From contig JAOBSW010000505.1 of the NCBI GenBank assembly GCA_026214975.1, forward strand, positions 1 to 64,000: a DNA stretch of 64,000 nt, written 5' to 3'. The DNA is from Gentiana macrophylla. Its lineage: Eukaryota; Streptophyta; Magnoliopsida; Gentianales; Gentianaceae. Positions 45,737 to 56,640 of this stretch are shown piece after piece. Positions within the stretch are counted from its first letter, which is position 1; each line of letters opens with the position of its first letter. The notes beneath the pieces were generated by a model. It had not been told where the DNA came from, searched no databases, and saw nothing but the letters and a program-made list of their open reading frames with translations. Both the position numbers and the translations under genes were made by a program.

Positions 45737-47097
45737 ACCGGATGTGATTCCAAGTTCAGAGGAGTGTGATGATGACAATGTTGACGATCGAGATGAGAAA
45801 GAGGTCCTTACAATCCTAAGCCGAGATAGAGCTGTTCACCGCACTTTGTTGTTAATAAGGATGATCTTTGAAGCCTCGTTTTGAAACCTAAGGATAGGAG
45901 GAGGAGAGTCAAGCGCGAACTCGTAGAGTTCGAAATCAAGAAAGCTCATCGAAATCTGAAACGATCCCGCAAGTCGGTGCCTGTTTAGATGGACAGTTTG
46001 ATTGTCTTTTCGTCAGACGTACATCCCACGGAAAGGCACTCGTGCAAAGGAATGGCAAGACGTTTTCGGTGAAGGTTAGTCGGGTGAAGACCTGGCAAGT
46101 CAAGAACAATTCTTAGAGAGTGATATTTTGGGAAGTCGAGCTACCGACTTAAACTGTAGAACTATTTCTATCCTTCATTATTTTTATCTCTATTTTTATT
46201 TTTATTTTTCTAAATAAAAGTAGCATGAAACGATAAGAAGTTTTTTTTTTTTTTATTTTGCCGTGTTCCGACGACTGTTGAGTTAAGGATGTGCAAAATA
46301 ATTGTTTTTTATTCGAATCGTTTTTATGTGAAGTGAAGTGTAGTAATTGAATCTTTGTAAAAAAAAAAAAATTTTTGTTGATTAAGGAAATGGTTATGCG
46401 TTATTTTACAAATGCTTAGACCAGATTGTTTGATTTATTCATGATAAGAATGAGGTTGCTTTTGTGCTTGAGGCGACTTATTGGTTAGAGAAAAAAATTT
46501 TTGCGGTAGGAATTGCAAGAGTGAAATAATAAATTTTGGCATGGTTATTTGTTTTAGATAATTTACGGTATGTCAAAATAATTAAAATGGTCAACACCAT
46601 TTATTTCTACATATCCCCATTCACCTTTCCCTCTTCCCAACCATTCACCTTTTTCTCTTCCCAACTTCTTTATTATCCCAATTCAAATTTTCAAATTCCA
46701 CATTTCCACCTCATCAATCCCCAACAACTTTTCTCCACCAATCACATTCCACTTTTCAAACTCCATTTTCTCTATTTAACCAACCCATACTCTCTTTCAT
46801 TTTCTTCATCCTTTTCCCCAATTCCTTCATCCCAATTCTCCATCTCCCTTTTTCTCAAACCCCGGTAGAAATCAAATGGAAATATTCTGAAAATCTTTAT
46901 CCATTTCACCATTTTCACTCACCTTGAAAAGCCTAGCGAAAATTTTTCTGATCAATTGATTCAGTCACGGGAAGGATACAGCACCAGACGCTGTTGCTGT
47001 CAATTATCCACACTCGGTCAACCGAGTGACTGCTCTCGGTCGACCGAGAGTCGGGCCGCTCCTTCCGCTCTCTTTCTGCGCTGCTTTTATCGTCAGG
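45737..47097 (+). other. Non-coding interior of the Athila-like element
   Basis: Broken Lys/Arg-rich coding-like words occur near 45890-45990. A strongly pyrimidine-rich stretch (46600-46870; TTCACCTTTCCCTCTTCCC and similar) looks like a leader of the ORF starting at 47098. Paired palindromes CACTCGGTCAACCGAGTG and CTCTCGGTCGACCGAGAG lie at 47011-47028 and 47033-47050. Confidence 0.6.
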
Positions 47098-47993
47098 ATG
47101 CCGCCTAGAAGACGCAGAGCGCCGCCAGGTGGTTGAAGGCAACATTCCATTAATCAACGGAGTGCCACACCGCGAAAGTCGGGAGGTATATTCTTCGTTT
47201 ACTAATCATTTCGTTAATGCCTCGTACATCGAGCTCGGGTCTAGATTTGGACAATTGTGGGGATGAGCTTTTGGAGTTGGTGGAAAGTTATCAATGGCGT
47301 GATGTCGTCGCACCCCAGGCCGGGTCAACGTCAATTGGGTGAGAGAATTTTATGCTTATTTGCGCCATACACCCCGACACCAATGTCGTTATTATTCGTG
47401 GACGACCTATTGTAGTTTCTCCGGGTACGATTAATACTTATTATGGGTTGGATATCTCGGAGGACGGGCCAGAGTATATGGCGACGTTTGATGGGTCCGA
47501 TGCTTGGTTGGAGGAAGTTGGAGCCTATCTGGGAATAGAATGGACAGTAGGGGAGGTTGCCCGCACATTTGCGGAAACAGACTTTAGGAGATGGGAGGAT
47601 AAGTGCCTTAATCGGCTTATTCGTTCCAATATCTTCCCGGCTAAGCATGTATCTACGGTTTACTATACTCATGCCACTCGCTGCTATTGGTTGTGTATGG
47701 GATGGGATGCTTTGTGAATGTAGGGGCATTGATACGCAAGGAGATGACAGACGATGCTCTCAAGCCTCGGCATACCTTACCTTTTGGTTCACTAATCACT
47801 ACATTCGTGAGGAGCCGAGTGCCCGGTGTTAGGCGGCGATTCCTATGTGGAGCCAATGCCTATCCTATCTTTGAGTTCTGTCCCACCGCCTGTCGTTCAC
47901 GGCCACGACCAAGAAGGGGAACCCGAGGATGATGCTGACGAAGCCGACCCGAACAATTTGCAACTAGCACCATTCAATCCAGGATGGGATTAA
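47098..47993 (+). pseudogene. Plant-transposon-protein ORF of the Athila-like element
   Basis: It begins MPPRRRRAPPGG, a basic start common in these proteins, then shifts. N-W-V-R-E-F-Y-A-Y-L is coded at ~47328-47360. The main block at 47352-47717 holds VVIIRGRPIVVSPGTINTYY, W-L-E-E-V-G-A-Y-L, EVARTFAETDFRRWEDKCLN and IRSNIFPAKHVSTVYYTHAT. These match the 'putative plant transposon protein' domain (V-R-E-F-Y-A-N then V-R-G-k-x-V). The C-terminal acidic part (EPEDDADEADPNNLQLAPFN) follows in another frame. Function in the family is unknown. Confidence 0.7.
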
Positions 47994-49387
47994 GTATTTT
48001 AATTTGAGTGTTTGCATTTCCTATAATTAACGAGTTTTTATTTTGATTCAATTCTACTAGTATGTCGTGTTATATAGAGCAAGTTTCTCTGTTTCCTAAA
48101 TTCGAACTTATGTAATGTTTTGGACTTGTTGAAATGTATTGAAATGTAATCATTAATTAATGGACTTAAAAATGTTTAAGGAAATTGTTATACCTTTTAC
48201 GGTCCCATTTTTCTGATTATTACGGTTTGGACTAATCCTGTAACGAGTTGCGAGCTTTGTTTAAGATATGTGTTGCAGTGATTATTTTTCGCTACTGCTA
48301 TGGAGCCAATGCTCGTGCTCGTTGAATGCGCCAAGTCCTACGACTTGTTCAAACTTCCACGCTTATCCAGAGCTAAGTTCCTTTTTCTGAGCGTGTTATT
48401 TCGGTTTTTATACATTGGGGACAATGCATGGTTTAAGTGGGGGGTACAAGTCACTTAGCTCAAATGAGTAATTCCATATATCAAATAATAAATAAAATGA
48501 AAAAATTTATTAAAACTTTTAAACTTAGAATCACATTTACTTTTGTGAGTTCTCGATAATTATATCTAATAAGAAGTAAACCATATTTCATGAGTACGTG
48601 ATCACTTTATACTTGCGATTTCTTGTTTAGTAAACTTAATGATATTCATATTGTCCGTTGCAAGTAGTTGTTTATTATTCACTTATTCAATAATTGAATC
48701 GAGATGTACTACGCTTGTTATAAAAGGTAAAATTATAATGTGTACATTGCATAGATGATTGATTATGCTTACCTAGTGTCAAATTTATCGTCTGATGTGT
48801 TCCTAAAGATTCTAGCCACAAAAGGTCGAGTAATAAGCTTGAGACGCACTGTGTTTGACAATGTTAAAACACTTTGGGCTTGTAGTAAATTACCAAAGTA
48901 GCCTCGCGCTTGTGGTAATATTCGATGCTAATATTTGATCTAAGATAGAGGATGCTCGAAAGTTGTCCTTCTTGAGATTGATAGTATCTGAAAAATATGA
49001 AGATATGAAAAGAATATTCAACTCTTTAAGAGGCTTTGAGTAGTACTCGGTCTCCAAGTCCAAAAACCCTATAGATACGCTCTTGCTTATTATTCCGGTG
49101 CTTGAAAAATTAAAAGGCTTAAAAAGTGGGAATACTGAAGTTGGTAGGTTCAGACTACGAAGTTTGCATAAGCTCTAATCTTGCTACGACTGTTTAAAAC
49201 TCAATGCACATGCACACAACACATCGATTCATGATGAATAGTGGATAATGGATATCTGATGAGCATAGATGATATGAGTTGATTCGAGTTTCTTGTGTCA
49301 GTATACGGTGACCACTGGAAAGTAGTTTATGGGAAATAACTTGTTGATATTTTGATCGGGACGATCAAAGGCTAAGTGGGGGGTAGT
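47994..49387 (+). other. 3' untranslated part and polypurine tract of the Athila-like element
   Basis: No frame of note. The Athila/Tat box TTGGGGACAATGCATG ... TTTAAGTGGGGGG is at 48416-48448. The LTR-adjacent tract GCTAAGTGGGGGGTAGT is at 49371-49387. Confidence 0.75.
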
Positions 49388-51129
49388 TGATAACGGTCAT
49401 TTTGTGCCCGTTATTCTATGACCTTTATCCCCGATTCTAGTTTAAAGGAGCTATAATAGAGTAATAATAAGTCGTAATACGCCTAATTTGCATATGCCGA
49501 GAGTTACGATTCATTATTATGTATTATGAGGTTTTATTATATTATTTGATATTACAGACTGTATTTCATGTGATATTTGTAGTAACTCATTTGGGAGCAC
49601 AAGGATGAACTTCGGAGAAGCTTTGATGGATCACAGACGAATTAAGAAGGCCCAAGATAAAAGAGGAAGAAAGCCCAGGAGCGTGTAAGGCTCGGTCGAC
49701 CGAGCCTGTGCATTCGGTCGACCGAGTGGGCCTACAGTCCAGAAGAAGTTCGGCACATTATTTGAGTCGGTTAGGGTTCAGAGTGTCGGCATTTTAAGTC
49801 GGTTTTCTATGACGGCTGAGGCTCTATATAAACACAAGCCCTTTGTATTTTTTATGATGCATTCACCACTATTCATTCATAAAAACATATAAGCAAAATA
49901 AGGCTTGTGGAGGTTGCTAGGGTTGCAAACATGTAAGCCCTAGTTTATTTTCTCGTTTTCTTTTTAGTAATCAATTTCCCAATTATGCTTTGATTGTTTG
50001 AGTAGTTATTCATATCTAGATGATGTAGATCTAGGATATGACGTTAGGGCAGTGGTGATACCTTGTCTATAAGGATCCCATATCCTACGTCCTCTACCTA
50101 ATATCTACGGATGAATCTGTGTGTTTAATTTACGTGTATTTAGATTAGTTTATATGATGTCACGATGATTCGCTATATAATCCGATTTGTATATGAAACG
50201 CCGAGAAATATGTTCGGGATGTAAACTGGGAGTTAGACTCGGGTGACCGAGAGGTGTCACTCGGTCGACCGAGAGTGCCTATTCGGTCGACCGAGAGTTA
50301 GCAAACTGTTTTCATCCGTTAATCACCACGTCTTTATGATTAGGTTAGCTTAATTGAATTTATTATCTCAAAGTAGGTATGGCTATGGCTACGCCACTCG
50401 CTTAATTTAATTAAAAGCGTGTGAAAAGGAAATACCAATATAAGACTCTTAGGTAGGCTTAGAATTGATCTTCGGACGCTCAGGCGTTATCTAGGTAGGT
50501 TTATATTAGGGAATTGCGCGCACCTTGTTACACGTAGATCGTAAACTAGCATGAGACTATAACTTGGTAAGTGTTAGTTGGACGAGGGTTTGAGTGATCG
50601 TCTAGGAAGTACGCCTAACCAAAGGAATGTTGCCCGGACGAGGTGTACGGTTAATATCGGCATCCTTAGAGTAGTAAGCGTGTGAGTTATATGAGATGGA
50701 GGCACCAAGAGGCGAAGTCACGTAACAATAACACAGTGATATAGTGACCTATCGGTGCTACATCAAGCTTAGAGGATGACTCCCGTAGCCAATATAAATA
50801 GATATGAACGGATTAATAGTTGATGAGTTTTGTTGTCATATAAATTGTCTAGATCCAAATGATTATGGTTATAATTGGGCAGTTGATTACGTTATGTGTT
50901 TACATGTTGTTTATATGTTTGAGTGTGTCTTTCTTTTCTCGTACTTTATGTTGGTCATAGACCATATTTGTCAGACGAAATAAATAGGTTGACTATTTAA
51001 GTTAGGATCCACAAATTGATTCTCTGTGGGATCGACCTCGACTCTATCTAGCTATACTGCGATTGAACCTAGTTCACTTGCTAGTGGTTATTTAGGCATC
51101 GAGTTAGTAATTTAACTTGACCTCAATCA
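49388..51129 (+). repeat. 3' LTR of the Athila-like element
   Basis: Same ends as the 5' LTR, 1742 bases. Paired palindromes recur at 49691-49725 and 50239-50294. Confidence 0.93.
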
Positions 51130-51134
51130 GTATC

Positions 51135-52553
51135 GTAATCCCTCGTTAATTCGTAGTTTGATCTTGTTAAGTTGTAGTTCTTGGAGTTGAGATTAGGGTT
51201 TTGGTGGTTTGTAGATTCGCGTATGTTTTGGAAGTAAGATGTTGTTCGGCTTGTCTTTAAGGTAATGAGTTCTTCTTATCAAAAGTTTCCGTTTTTAGTT
51301 TAAAAAGATTATGCCTTTAAGTTGTTTTAATATTGTTTATGTTAAGTTGCACGAAACCGGACATGATTACGTGTTGTCGGGCATTTGCCAAACTAAGCTT
51401 TAAGAAAGTTACTCTGCTTCATAGTTGCTTTTATGTAAAATGTTTTATGCGTTTTGGTTTTCGTGTTAATAGTAAAGATAGGTTGGGAGTATGGTGTTGT
51501 TATGGTCTTTGTAAGTTCCTGTAGGTTAGATACAGTTTAAAAATGATCTTATTTGCTCATATTTATTCATAGTTAATGACCTAGCAATGTACTGTAAAGA
51601 GTACCATGGGTACTTAAGTCTCGTGTCGGAGGTATGACTAGCTGTATTAGCCTTGTCGTTCTTAAGACGAAGTATTGTATGGAGTATGTTGGGTACCTTA
51701 AGTCCCAAGTTGGAGGTAAAGTTAGTCATATTAGCCGTGTTTCATTAGACCCTTATGTTATGTTAGGAAAGTAAGGTACATGAACAGTCAAGACAATGAC
51801 ATAGATATGTTAAGTAAGTAAGAAGACATGAAGTATGAACATGACAGACAAAACACGAACATGTTACGTTTAGTAGGCAAGTCAAGTATGGGTTAGTAGA
51901 TTGCCTACTTAAGATTGATCGGCAGGATAAATATAGTAATTGATTAATGAAACGAACAAGTACGTGCAAGATGAACTGAATGTAGTTAATAGACATGTTT
52001 TATGTGCATTGTTCAAGTTGGTTTCAAGATACGTTCCTAAAAGTAGTTTTCTTATGTTTCATGTTATGCTTACAACTGTTTTGTAACTGAATAAGTAGAT
52101 TCATGTCATGTCTCCCGGCATTCGACAGACATGAATGACTATTTTGATCTTCTTTCTCCTTACTAAGCATACAGTTGGTGCGCAATCCTTTATTTGGAAT
52201 AAGAAGATTGCAGGTACATGCTGTTTTAACGACGAGTTTGGAGTGCTAGTTTAGGGTGGAGCAATGAGTCGTTTATGTTGTAGTTTCCTTTTATAGTTGA
52301 TGACAATTGTAATGGATAATAGTTTTTGCTTTCAGTTATTTATGATGTAGTTTGACAGCAGTTGTAGTTCTGGTTGAGTTAGTTGTATGGAAGACTCTGA
52401 GAGTCTAGTTCCCGAGTCTTCGGCTTGTTATCTTCCGCATGAATCTTTAATTACTCTGATATGAAACAAGACTTACGTGAGATTTATGATTTACCCTGAA
52501 TGTCACGTGTTGAACATTTCATGTCCGGATAAACACTCGATGCTTAACCAAGT
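51135..52553 (+). repeat. 3' LTR of the gutted gypsy element, second segment
   Basis: Continues the LTR cut at 42766. It holds a diverged ~85-base tandem duplication at 51587-51750 (AAGTCTCGTGTCGGAGGTA and AAGTCCCAAGTTGGAGGTA). The end near 52553 is judged from where similarity to the 5' remnant stops. Confidence 0.72.
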
Positions 52554-53009
52554 TTTAAAAGTCCCCACAATACGGGACGGATTGAGAATTAGTTTTCTCT
52601 TTACACACCCCAAAAAAAAAAAGGAAAAAATAGAAAAGATTAAAAAGAACGGGTGATTCTATGGTGAAGAAGTCCTAATGCGGAGATGTACACGTGACAA
52701 CATCTGGACCACACAGTTTCATCCTGTGTGGGAAATTCCTATCAGATCTCGAAAGCGTATTGTTCGGGATGTTGCGCATATATAACTCTCTGCGCCTTCC
52801 TGCATCAGAATCACCCAAAAAGAACGGCATGACTTTTTACGGGAGCAAGACTGCTATGGAGGCCGGCGGTCAGGGTATTTAGGCGGCGCTCAGTTCGCTA
52901 GTGATTCGCTAGCAATTTTGAGCACTAGAGTATATGTGCAGCTACAACTTTCTTGACTTCCCTGGACGTTTTCTACTGTGGAAAGCATCATTCGACAATA
53001 TATATATAT
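52554..53009. other. Upstream region of the PPR gene
   Basis: Short A-rich stretch (52608-52650), then ordinary sequence and a (TA)n run (52998-53010) directly before the ATG. No TATA box can be picked with confidence. Confidence 0.45.
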
Positions 53010-55448
53010 ATGTTGAAACGCGTCTATCTTCTTCGTCCCTCTAAATTCAACCGGCTCCAAAGTTCTCCTCATGTCTTCTTCATCACCAAATTCCTCTGTA
53101 CCCGATGCACACCCAACGTCAATGAAAGTAATTCAGTGCTCGCGGAACAAAAACTGCAAGAACAGCTTCAGAATATTTATGCTTTACTTCAACAGAACCG
53201 CACTGAAGCAGCAAAGGGACTCCTCAATACCCTCATCGATTCACATCCTGTCTCTCAAATCTACAGTCTCGTAAATCTCAACTCATCTCTCCACACAAAA
53301 CCCGTCTTTTTTAACATGCTTTTATATCTGTATTCTGCCTCTAAATTCCCCAATGAGGCCGTTAAGCTTTACGATTTGATCAGAAAAAGCGGAAATTTTC
53401 CGTCTCTTAATTCTTTTAACCAATTCTTAGAGTCATTGGTAAATTCAAGTCAATACAGTAAGACCCTTGAGGTGTTTTTGGAGGCTGTGAATCTGGGTAT
53501 CCGGCTGGATAATTTTAGCTATGGTAAGGCTATTCAATCAGCTGTGAAGTTGGGAGATATTACACAAGCTTTGGAACATATGGGTTGTATGGAGAAACGT
53601 GGATTATGCCCTAATGCGTTCGTCTACAATGTTTTAATTGGTGGGCTGTGCAAAGCAGCGAGAGTTCAGCACGCACAGCAGCTGTTTGATCAAATGATTG
53701 AAAGGAGAGTGGCACCAAATAGGGTGACTTTTAATTCTCTCATTGATGGATATTGTAAAGTGGGAAACTTAGATGGGGCATTTATTGTGAGGGAGGAGAT
53801 GAAGAATAATCATGTGAAGCCGAATATAGTTACTTACAATACACTGCTTAGTGGTCTTTGCAAGGCTGGAAGGATGGAGGAGGCTAGAAGGGTCTTGGAG
53901 GAAATGGAAGCTCATGGTTTTTTCCCTGATGCGTTTACAGTGAGCATACTCATTGATGGGCATTCAAGGTGTGGTAATGTTGATGCTTCATTGTATGTGT
54001 ATGAAGAAGCTGTTCGTAAAGGGGTACCTTTGAATGAGCATACTTGTAGCATCTTGATCAATGGATTTTGCAAGGAAGGGAAGATGAATGTGGCTGAGGA
54101 TTTGTTAAAGAAGTTCATGGAATATAGGCGGCTTCTTCCAACAGAAGTCATGTTCAATACCATTGTCAATGGGTACAGTAGGGTGGGCGATATGGAGAAA
54201 GCACTTGCAACTATTGAACAAATGGAAAAACTGGGGGTGAAGCCGAGTTGCATTACATTCAATGCAATAATCGGTAAGTGCTGTGAATCGCTTAATATGG
54301 ATGAAGCAAATGAATGGATCGTAAAGATGAAAATGAAAGGACTTAGACCCAATCTACAGACGTATAACATACTACTTAAGGGATATGGACTGAGTTGTCA
54401 ACTCGAGAAGTGTTTCGAAATTCTTGAAGAAATGAAAAATAATCAATTAAAGGCTGATGTTTATACTTATGGGACATTAATAAACTGTTTGTGCAAGAGT
54501 AGCAGGCTTGTAGAAGCTGAGGTTGTTTTACGTGACATGGCAGGTAGATCTGTGTTGCCAAATGTGCATATTTATAATTTGCTTATAGATAGTCATTGTA
54601 TAGGAGGAATTAGGAAAGATGCATTAAGACTATTTGATGAAATGTTAAGAAGTAATCTATACCCAACCCTTGTGACATACAATACACTCATTAATGGTCT
54701 CTGTAAGAGCGGCAGGATGTTTGAAGCTGAAGAAATGGTTTGTCAGATGACAATTGCAGGAATAAATCCTGATGGCATGACTTACAATGCTTTGATGTTA
54801 GGATATCGCAATGAAGGGGACACCGAGAAGTGTTTGATTTTGTATGATAAGATGAAAGCATTTGGCATTAAACCTACCTTACACACTTATCATCATCTCA
54901 TTGCCTCTAGCAAAGCAAAAAAGGCAGGGCTAGAACTGGTAGAGAAAATTGTTCAGGACATGAAGCAAATGGATCTGACTCCAGACAGAATTGTGTACAA
55001 TGAGCTTATTCGCTGTTATGCAAGCCATGGAGAAACTAGTAAAGCGTTTTCCTTGAGTAGGCTTATGGTTGAGCAAGGGATTTCTCCTGATAAGATGACC
55101 TACAATAGCTTGATTTTGGCATGCTTTAAAGAGGGGAATCCTGAGAAAGCAAAGGATCTCTTTGATGAAATGAGATCTAAAGAACTGATTCCCAATGATG
55201 ATACTTACAACACCCTTATTGACGGATACTGCAAGATTAAGGATTTTGGGAAGGCATATATTTGGTACAGGGAAATGATTCAAAATGGTCTTCAACCCAC
55301 TAATTCAATTTGCAATGAGTTACTCTCTGGTCTTAAAGAGGAGCATAGACTGGAAGATGTTCAGATCATCTGCTCTGAAATGAAAGCCAAAGATTTAGAT
55401 GAGGGGATCATTCAAGATCCTTCCTTTGGCCATTTCTCCTCTCAATAA
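53010..55448 (+). CDS. P-class PPR protein, probable mitochondrial, At5g12100-like, 812 aa, intronless
   Basis: The preferred start is the ATG at 53010 (MLKRVYLLRPSKFNRLQ), which gives a basic, acid-free presequence fit for mitochondria; an in-frame ATG at 52953 would add 19 residues of no clear role. About 20 tandem 35-residue PPR motifs fill the protein from about residue 100 to 790, for example VTFNSLIDGYCKVGNLDGAF, VTYNTLLSGLCKAGRMEEAR and DTYNTLIDGYCKIKDFGKAY. There is no E, DYW or SMR tail, so it is P-class: an organellar RNA-binding protein expected to stabilise, splice or process a specific transcript. Motif order and the C-terminal C-N-E-L-L-S-G-L-K-E-E block agree with Arabidopsis At5g12100 by recall. 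The frame is clean over 812 codons, in contrast to the repeats around it. Confidence 0.95.
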   Translation: MLKRVYLLRPSKFNRLQSSPHVFFITKFLCTRCTPNVNESNSVLAEQKLQEQLQNIYALLQQNRTEAAKGLLNTLIDSHPVSQIYSLVNLNSSLHTKPVFFNMLLYLYSASKFPNEAVKLYDLIRKSGNFPSLNSFNQFLESLVNSSQYSKTLEVFLEAVNLGIRLDNFSYGKAIQSAVKLGDITQALEHMGCMEKRGLCPNAFVYNVLIGGLCKAARVQHAQQLFDQMIERRVAPNRVTFNSLIDGYCKVGNLDGAFIVREEMKNNHVKPNIVTYNTLLSGLCKAGRMEEARRVLEEMEAHGFFPDAFTVSILIDGHSRCGNVDASLYVYEEAVRKGVPLNEHTCSILINGFCKEGKMNVAEDLLKKFMEYRRLLPTEVMFNTIVNGYSRVGDMEKALATIEQMEKLGVKPSCITFNAIIGKCCESLNMDEANEWIVKMKMKGLRPNLQTYNILLKGYGLSCQLEKCFEILEEMKNNQLKADVYTYGTLINCLCKSSRLVEAEVVLRDMAGRSVLPNVHIYNLLIDSHCIGGIRKDALRLFDEMLRSNLYPTLVTYNTLINGLCKSGRMFEAEEMVCQMTIAGINPDGMTYNALMLGYRNEGDTEKCLILYDKMKAFGIKPTLHTYHHLIASSKAKKAGLELVEKIVQDMKQMDLTPDRIVYNELIRCYASHGETSKAFSLSRLMVEQGISPDKMTYNSLILACFKEGNPEKAKDLFDEMRSKELIPNDDTYNTLIDGYCKIKDFGKAYIWYREMIQNGLQPTNSICNELLSGLKEEHRLEDVQIICSEMKAKDLDEGIIQDPSFGHFSSQ

Positions 55449-56640
55449 GTCATGTAGTCGGGTAAGAGCAAAATGGTAGCAATGCCGTCTTTGTTTGGGA
55501 AACCTATGCAATAGTAGTCTAATTAATTCATCACTATTTCTCTTGATTATTGGTTATCCCTGGATCATACAAAGAGCTATCAGTGAGCTACAGTTCTCTT
55601 GGATTGGCAAGGTATGATAATTTTCTGCCCAGAAATTATATTTTTTTCTTAAGAGGTTGTGATTTGAGGCTGAAATTCGACGTTTTTGGGTCTTACTGCC
55701 ATGTATGCCTTCAGTTGTTCGTTTTAACAAAACAACAATACATTCACTTGGTTGTCCTTACTGTGGTTCTTTAATCAAGTATCATGTTTACATGTAATTC
55801 AGTATTTCGGGTGTTACTGCCATATGTATAATATTCCTTCACCGATTATTTCTGCTTCTTTATTGACTAATTACCATTAAGATATGTGGCAGGAAGGATG
55901 AAGTACTGGTTTCTGGATTTGGACGTAAAGGTCATGTTGTTGATGAGATATTTTGGGGGAATTCTGGTGCATGGATTATTCATTAGTCCAGACAGTTAGA
56001 TATGTGACAAGAATGCAAAAAGACGCAATTTTTGTTTTGTTTCTTGCACAATTGTCACACATAACGGTAGACAAGTGCAATGAAGACTCCGTGCAGTAGA
56101 ATTTCTTGATATATTCCGGGTGTCGGGTTCAAGGTGATGAAGGTATCTGGAGTTTCTATCAGCTTTGTTTGAGGAGTAAAAGGAGAAAGCCAAGATCCTA
56201 GCTTTGCCAAAGTCAGTCTTACTCGACCATCTTCGTCATTGAAGTAGTGCTTTATATATTTTGATTCAATCCCTGAAGTACCCCTTTTAGTCTTTTTCCT
56301 TAGATCCAAGGAATCAAATCACAGTCCAACAAGCAATCAGAGGATGCAGAGTTGTGTTATGGGAATTTAAGTTAAAGGCGGAAAATTTAAGTTAAAGGCG
56401 GAAAATTCAGTTATAGTTGGTAAGTAGAGGAGTTTTCAGTTGCAGCTTCTGTTATGTTAGTCTTAGCAAAGTACTGTACTGTCTGTACAATATTGTTTTT
56501 GATATTGCGGTTGTATAAAAGTCTCATGTGTATATGAAGTGGGTTGGCTTGAAAGGTTAACGTTTGAACCAAATTTTAACAGATTTAGCTCAGCATCAAA
56601 ACAGCCTAGCAGACTTGGACTCTATTAGCTTATGGATTCT
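55449..56640 (+). other. 3' region of the PPR gene and spacer
   Basis: T-rich, with no second gene. GGAAAATTTAAGTTAAAGGC repeats in tandem at ~56362-56402. An 84-codon minus-strand frame at 56055-56309 has no recognisable motif and is not called. Confidence 0.55.

Larger units (their letters stand above)
42767..51129 (+). mobile_element. Athila-like gypsy element without RT or integrase
   Basis: LTRs 42767-44503 and 49388-51129 (TGATAACGGTC...CCTCAATCA) are flanked by GTATC on both sides (42762-42766 and 51130-51134). The PBS TGGCGCCGTTGCCGGGGA (44510-44527) pairs with tRNA-Asp and GCTAAGTGGGGGG precedes the 3' LTR. The 4.9 kb interior holds gag/protease remnants and a plant-transposon-type ORF, but no RT, RNase H or integrase, so it must be mobilised by another element. 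The LTRs are very similar, implying recent insertion. Confidence 0.92.
41863..52553 (+). mobile_element. Gutted gypsy (tRNA-Met-primed, chromovirus-like) element with long LTRs
   Basis: The 3' end of a 5' LTR (41863-42110) is followed by TTGGTATCAGAGCC and only ~180 bases of internal DNA. Then come a purine tract GAGGGGAGAA (42296-42305) and a 3' LTR that starts TGTAAAACCCTTG at 42306. That LTR runs to 42766, is interrupted by the Athila-like element, and resumes after 51134 to about 52553. The 5' remnant (TTTTTGCTTTCAGTTATT and 240 bases on) matches 52320-52553. All genes are deleted. Confidence 0.78.

Noticed and set aside
46536..46868. 110-codon Phe/Pro/Ser-rich plus frame
   Set aside because: Low-complexity translation of a pyrimidine-rich leader.
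42767..51129. Reading the 42.8-51.1 kb element as an endogenous pararetrovirus
   Set aside because: It has LTRs, TSD, tRNA-Asp PBS and a PPT and lacks movement or coat protein motifs; an Athila-like gypsy element explains it.
52694..52882. 62-codon plus frame upstream of the PPR gene
   Set aside because: No motif, no splice evidence; the PPR frame has its own presequence.
55996..56309. Two overlapping minus-strand frames after the PPR gene (65 and 84 codons)
   Set aside because: No domain, no family resemblance and they overlap each other in different frames; likely chance in the 3' region.
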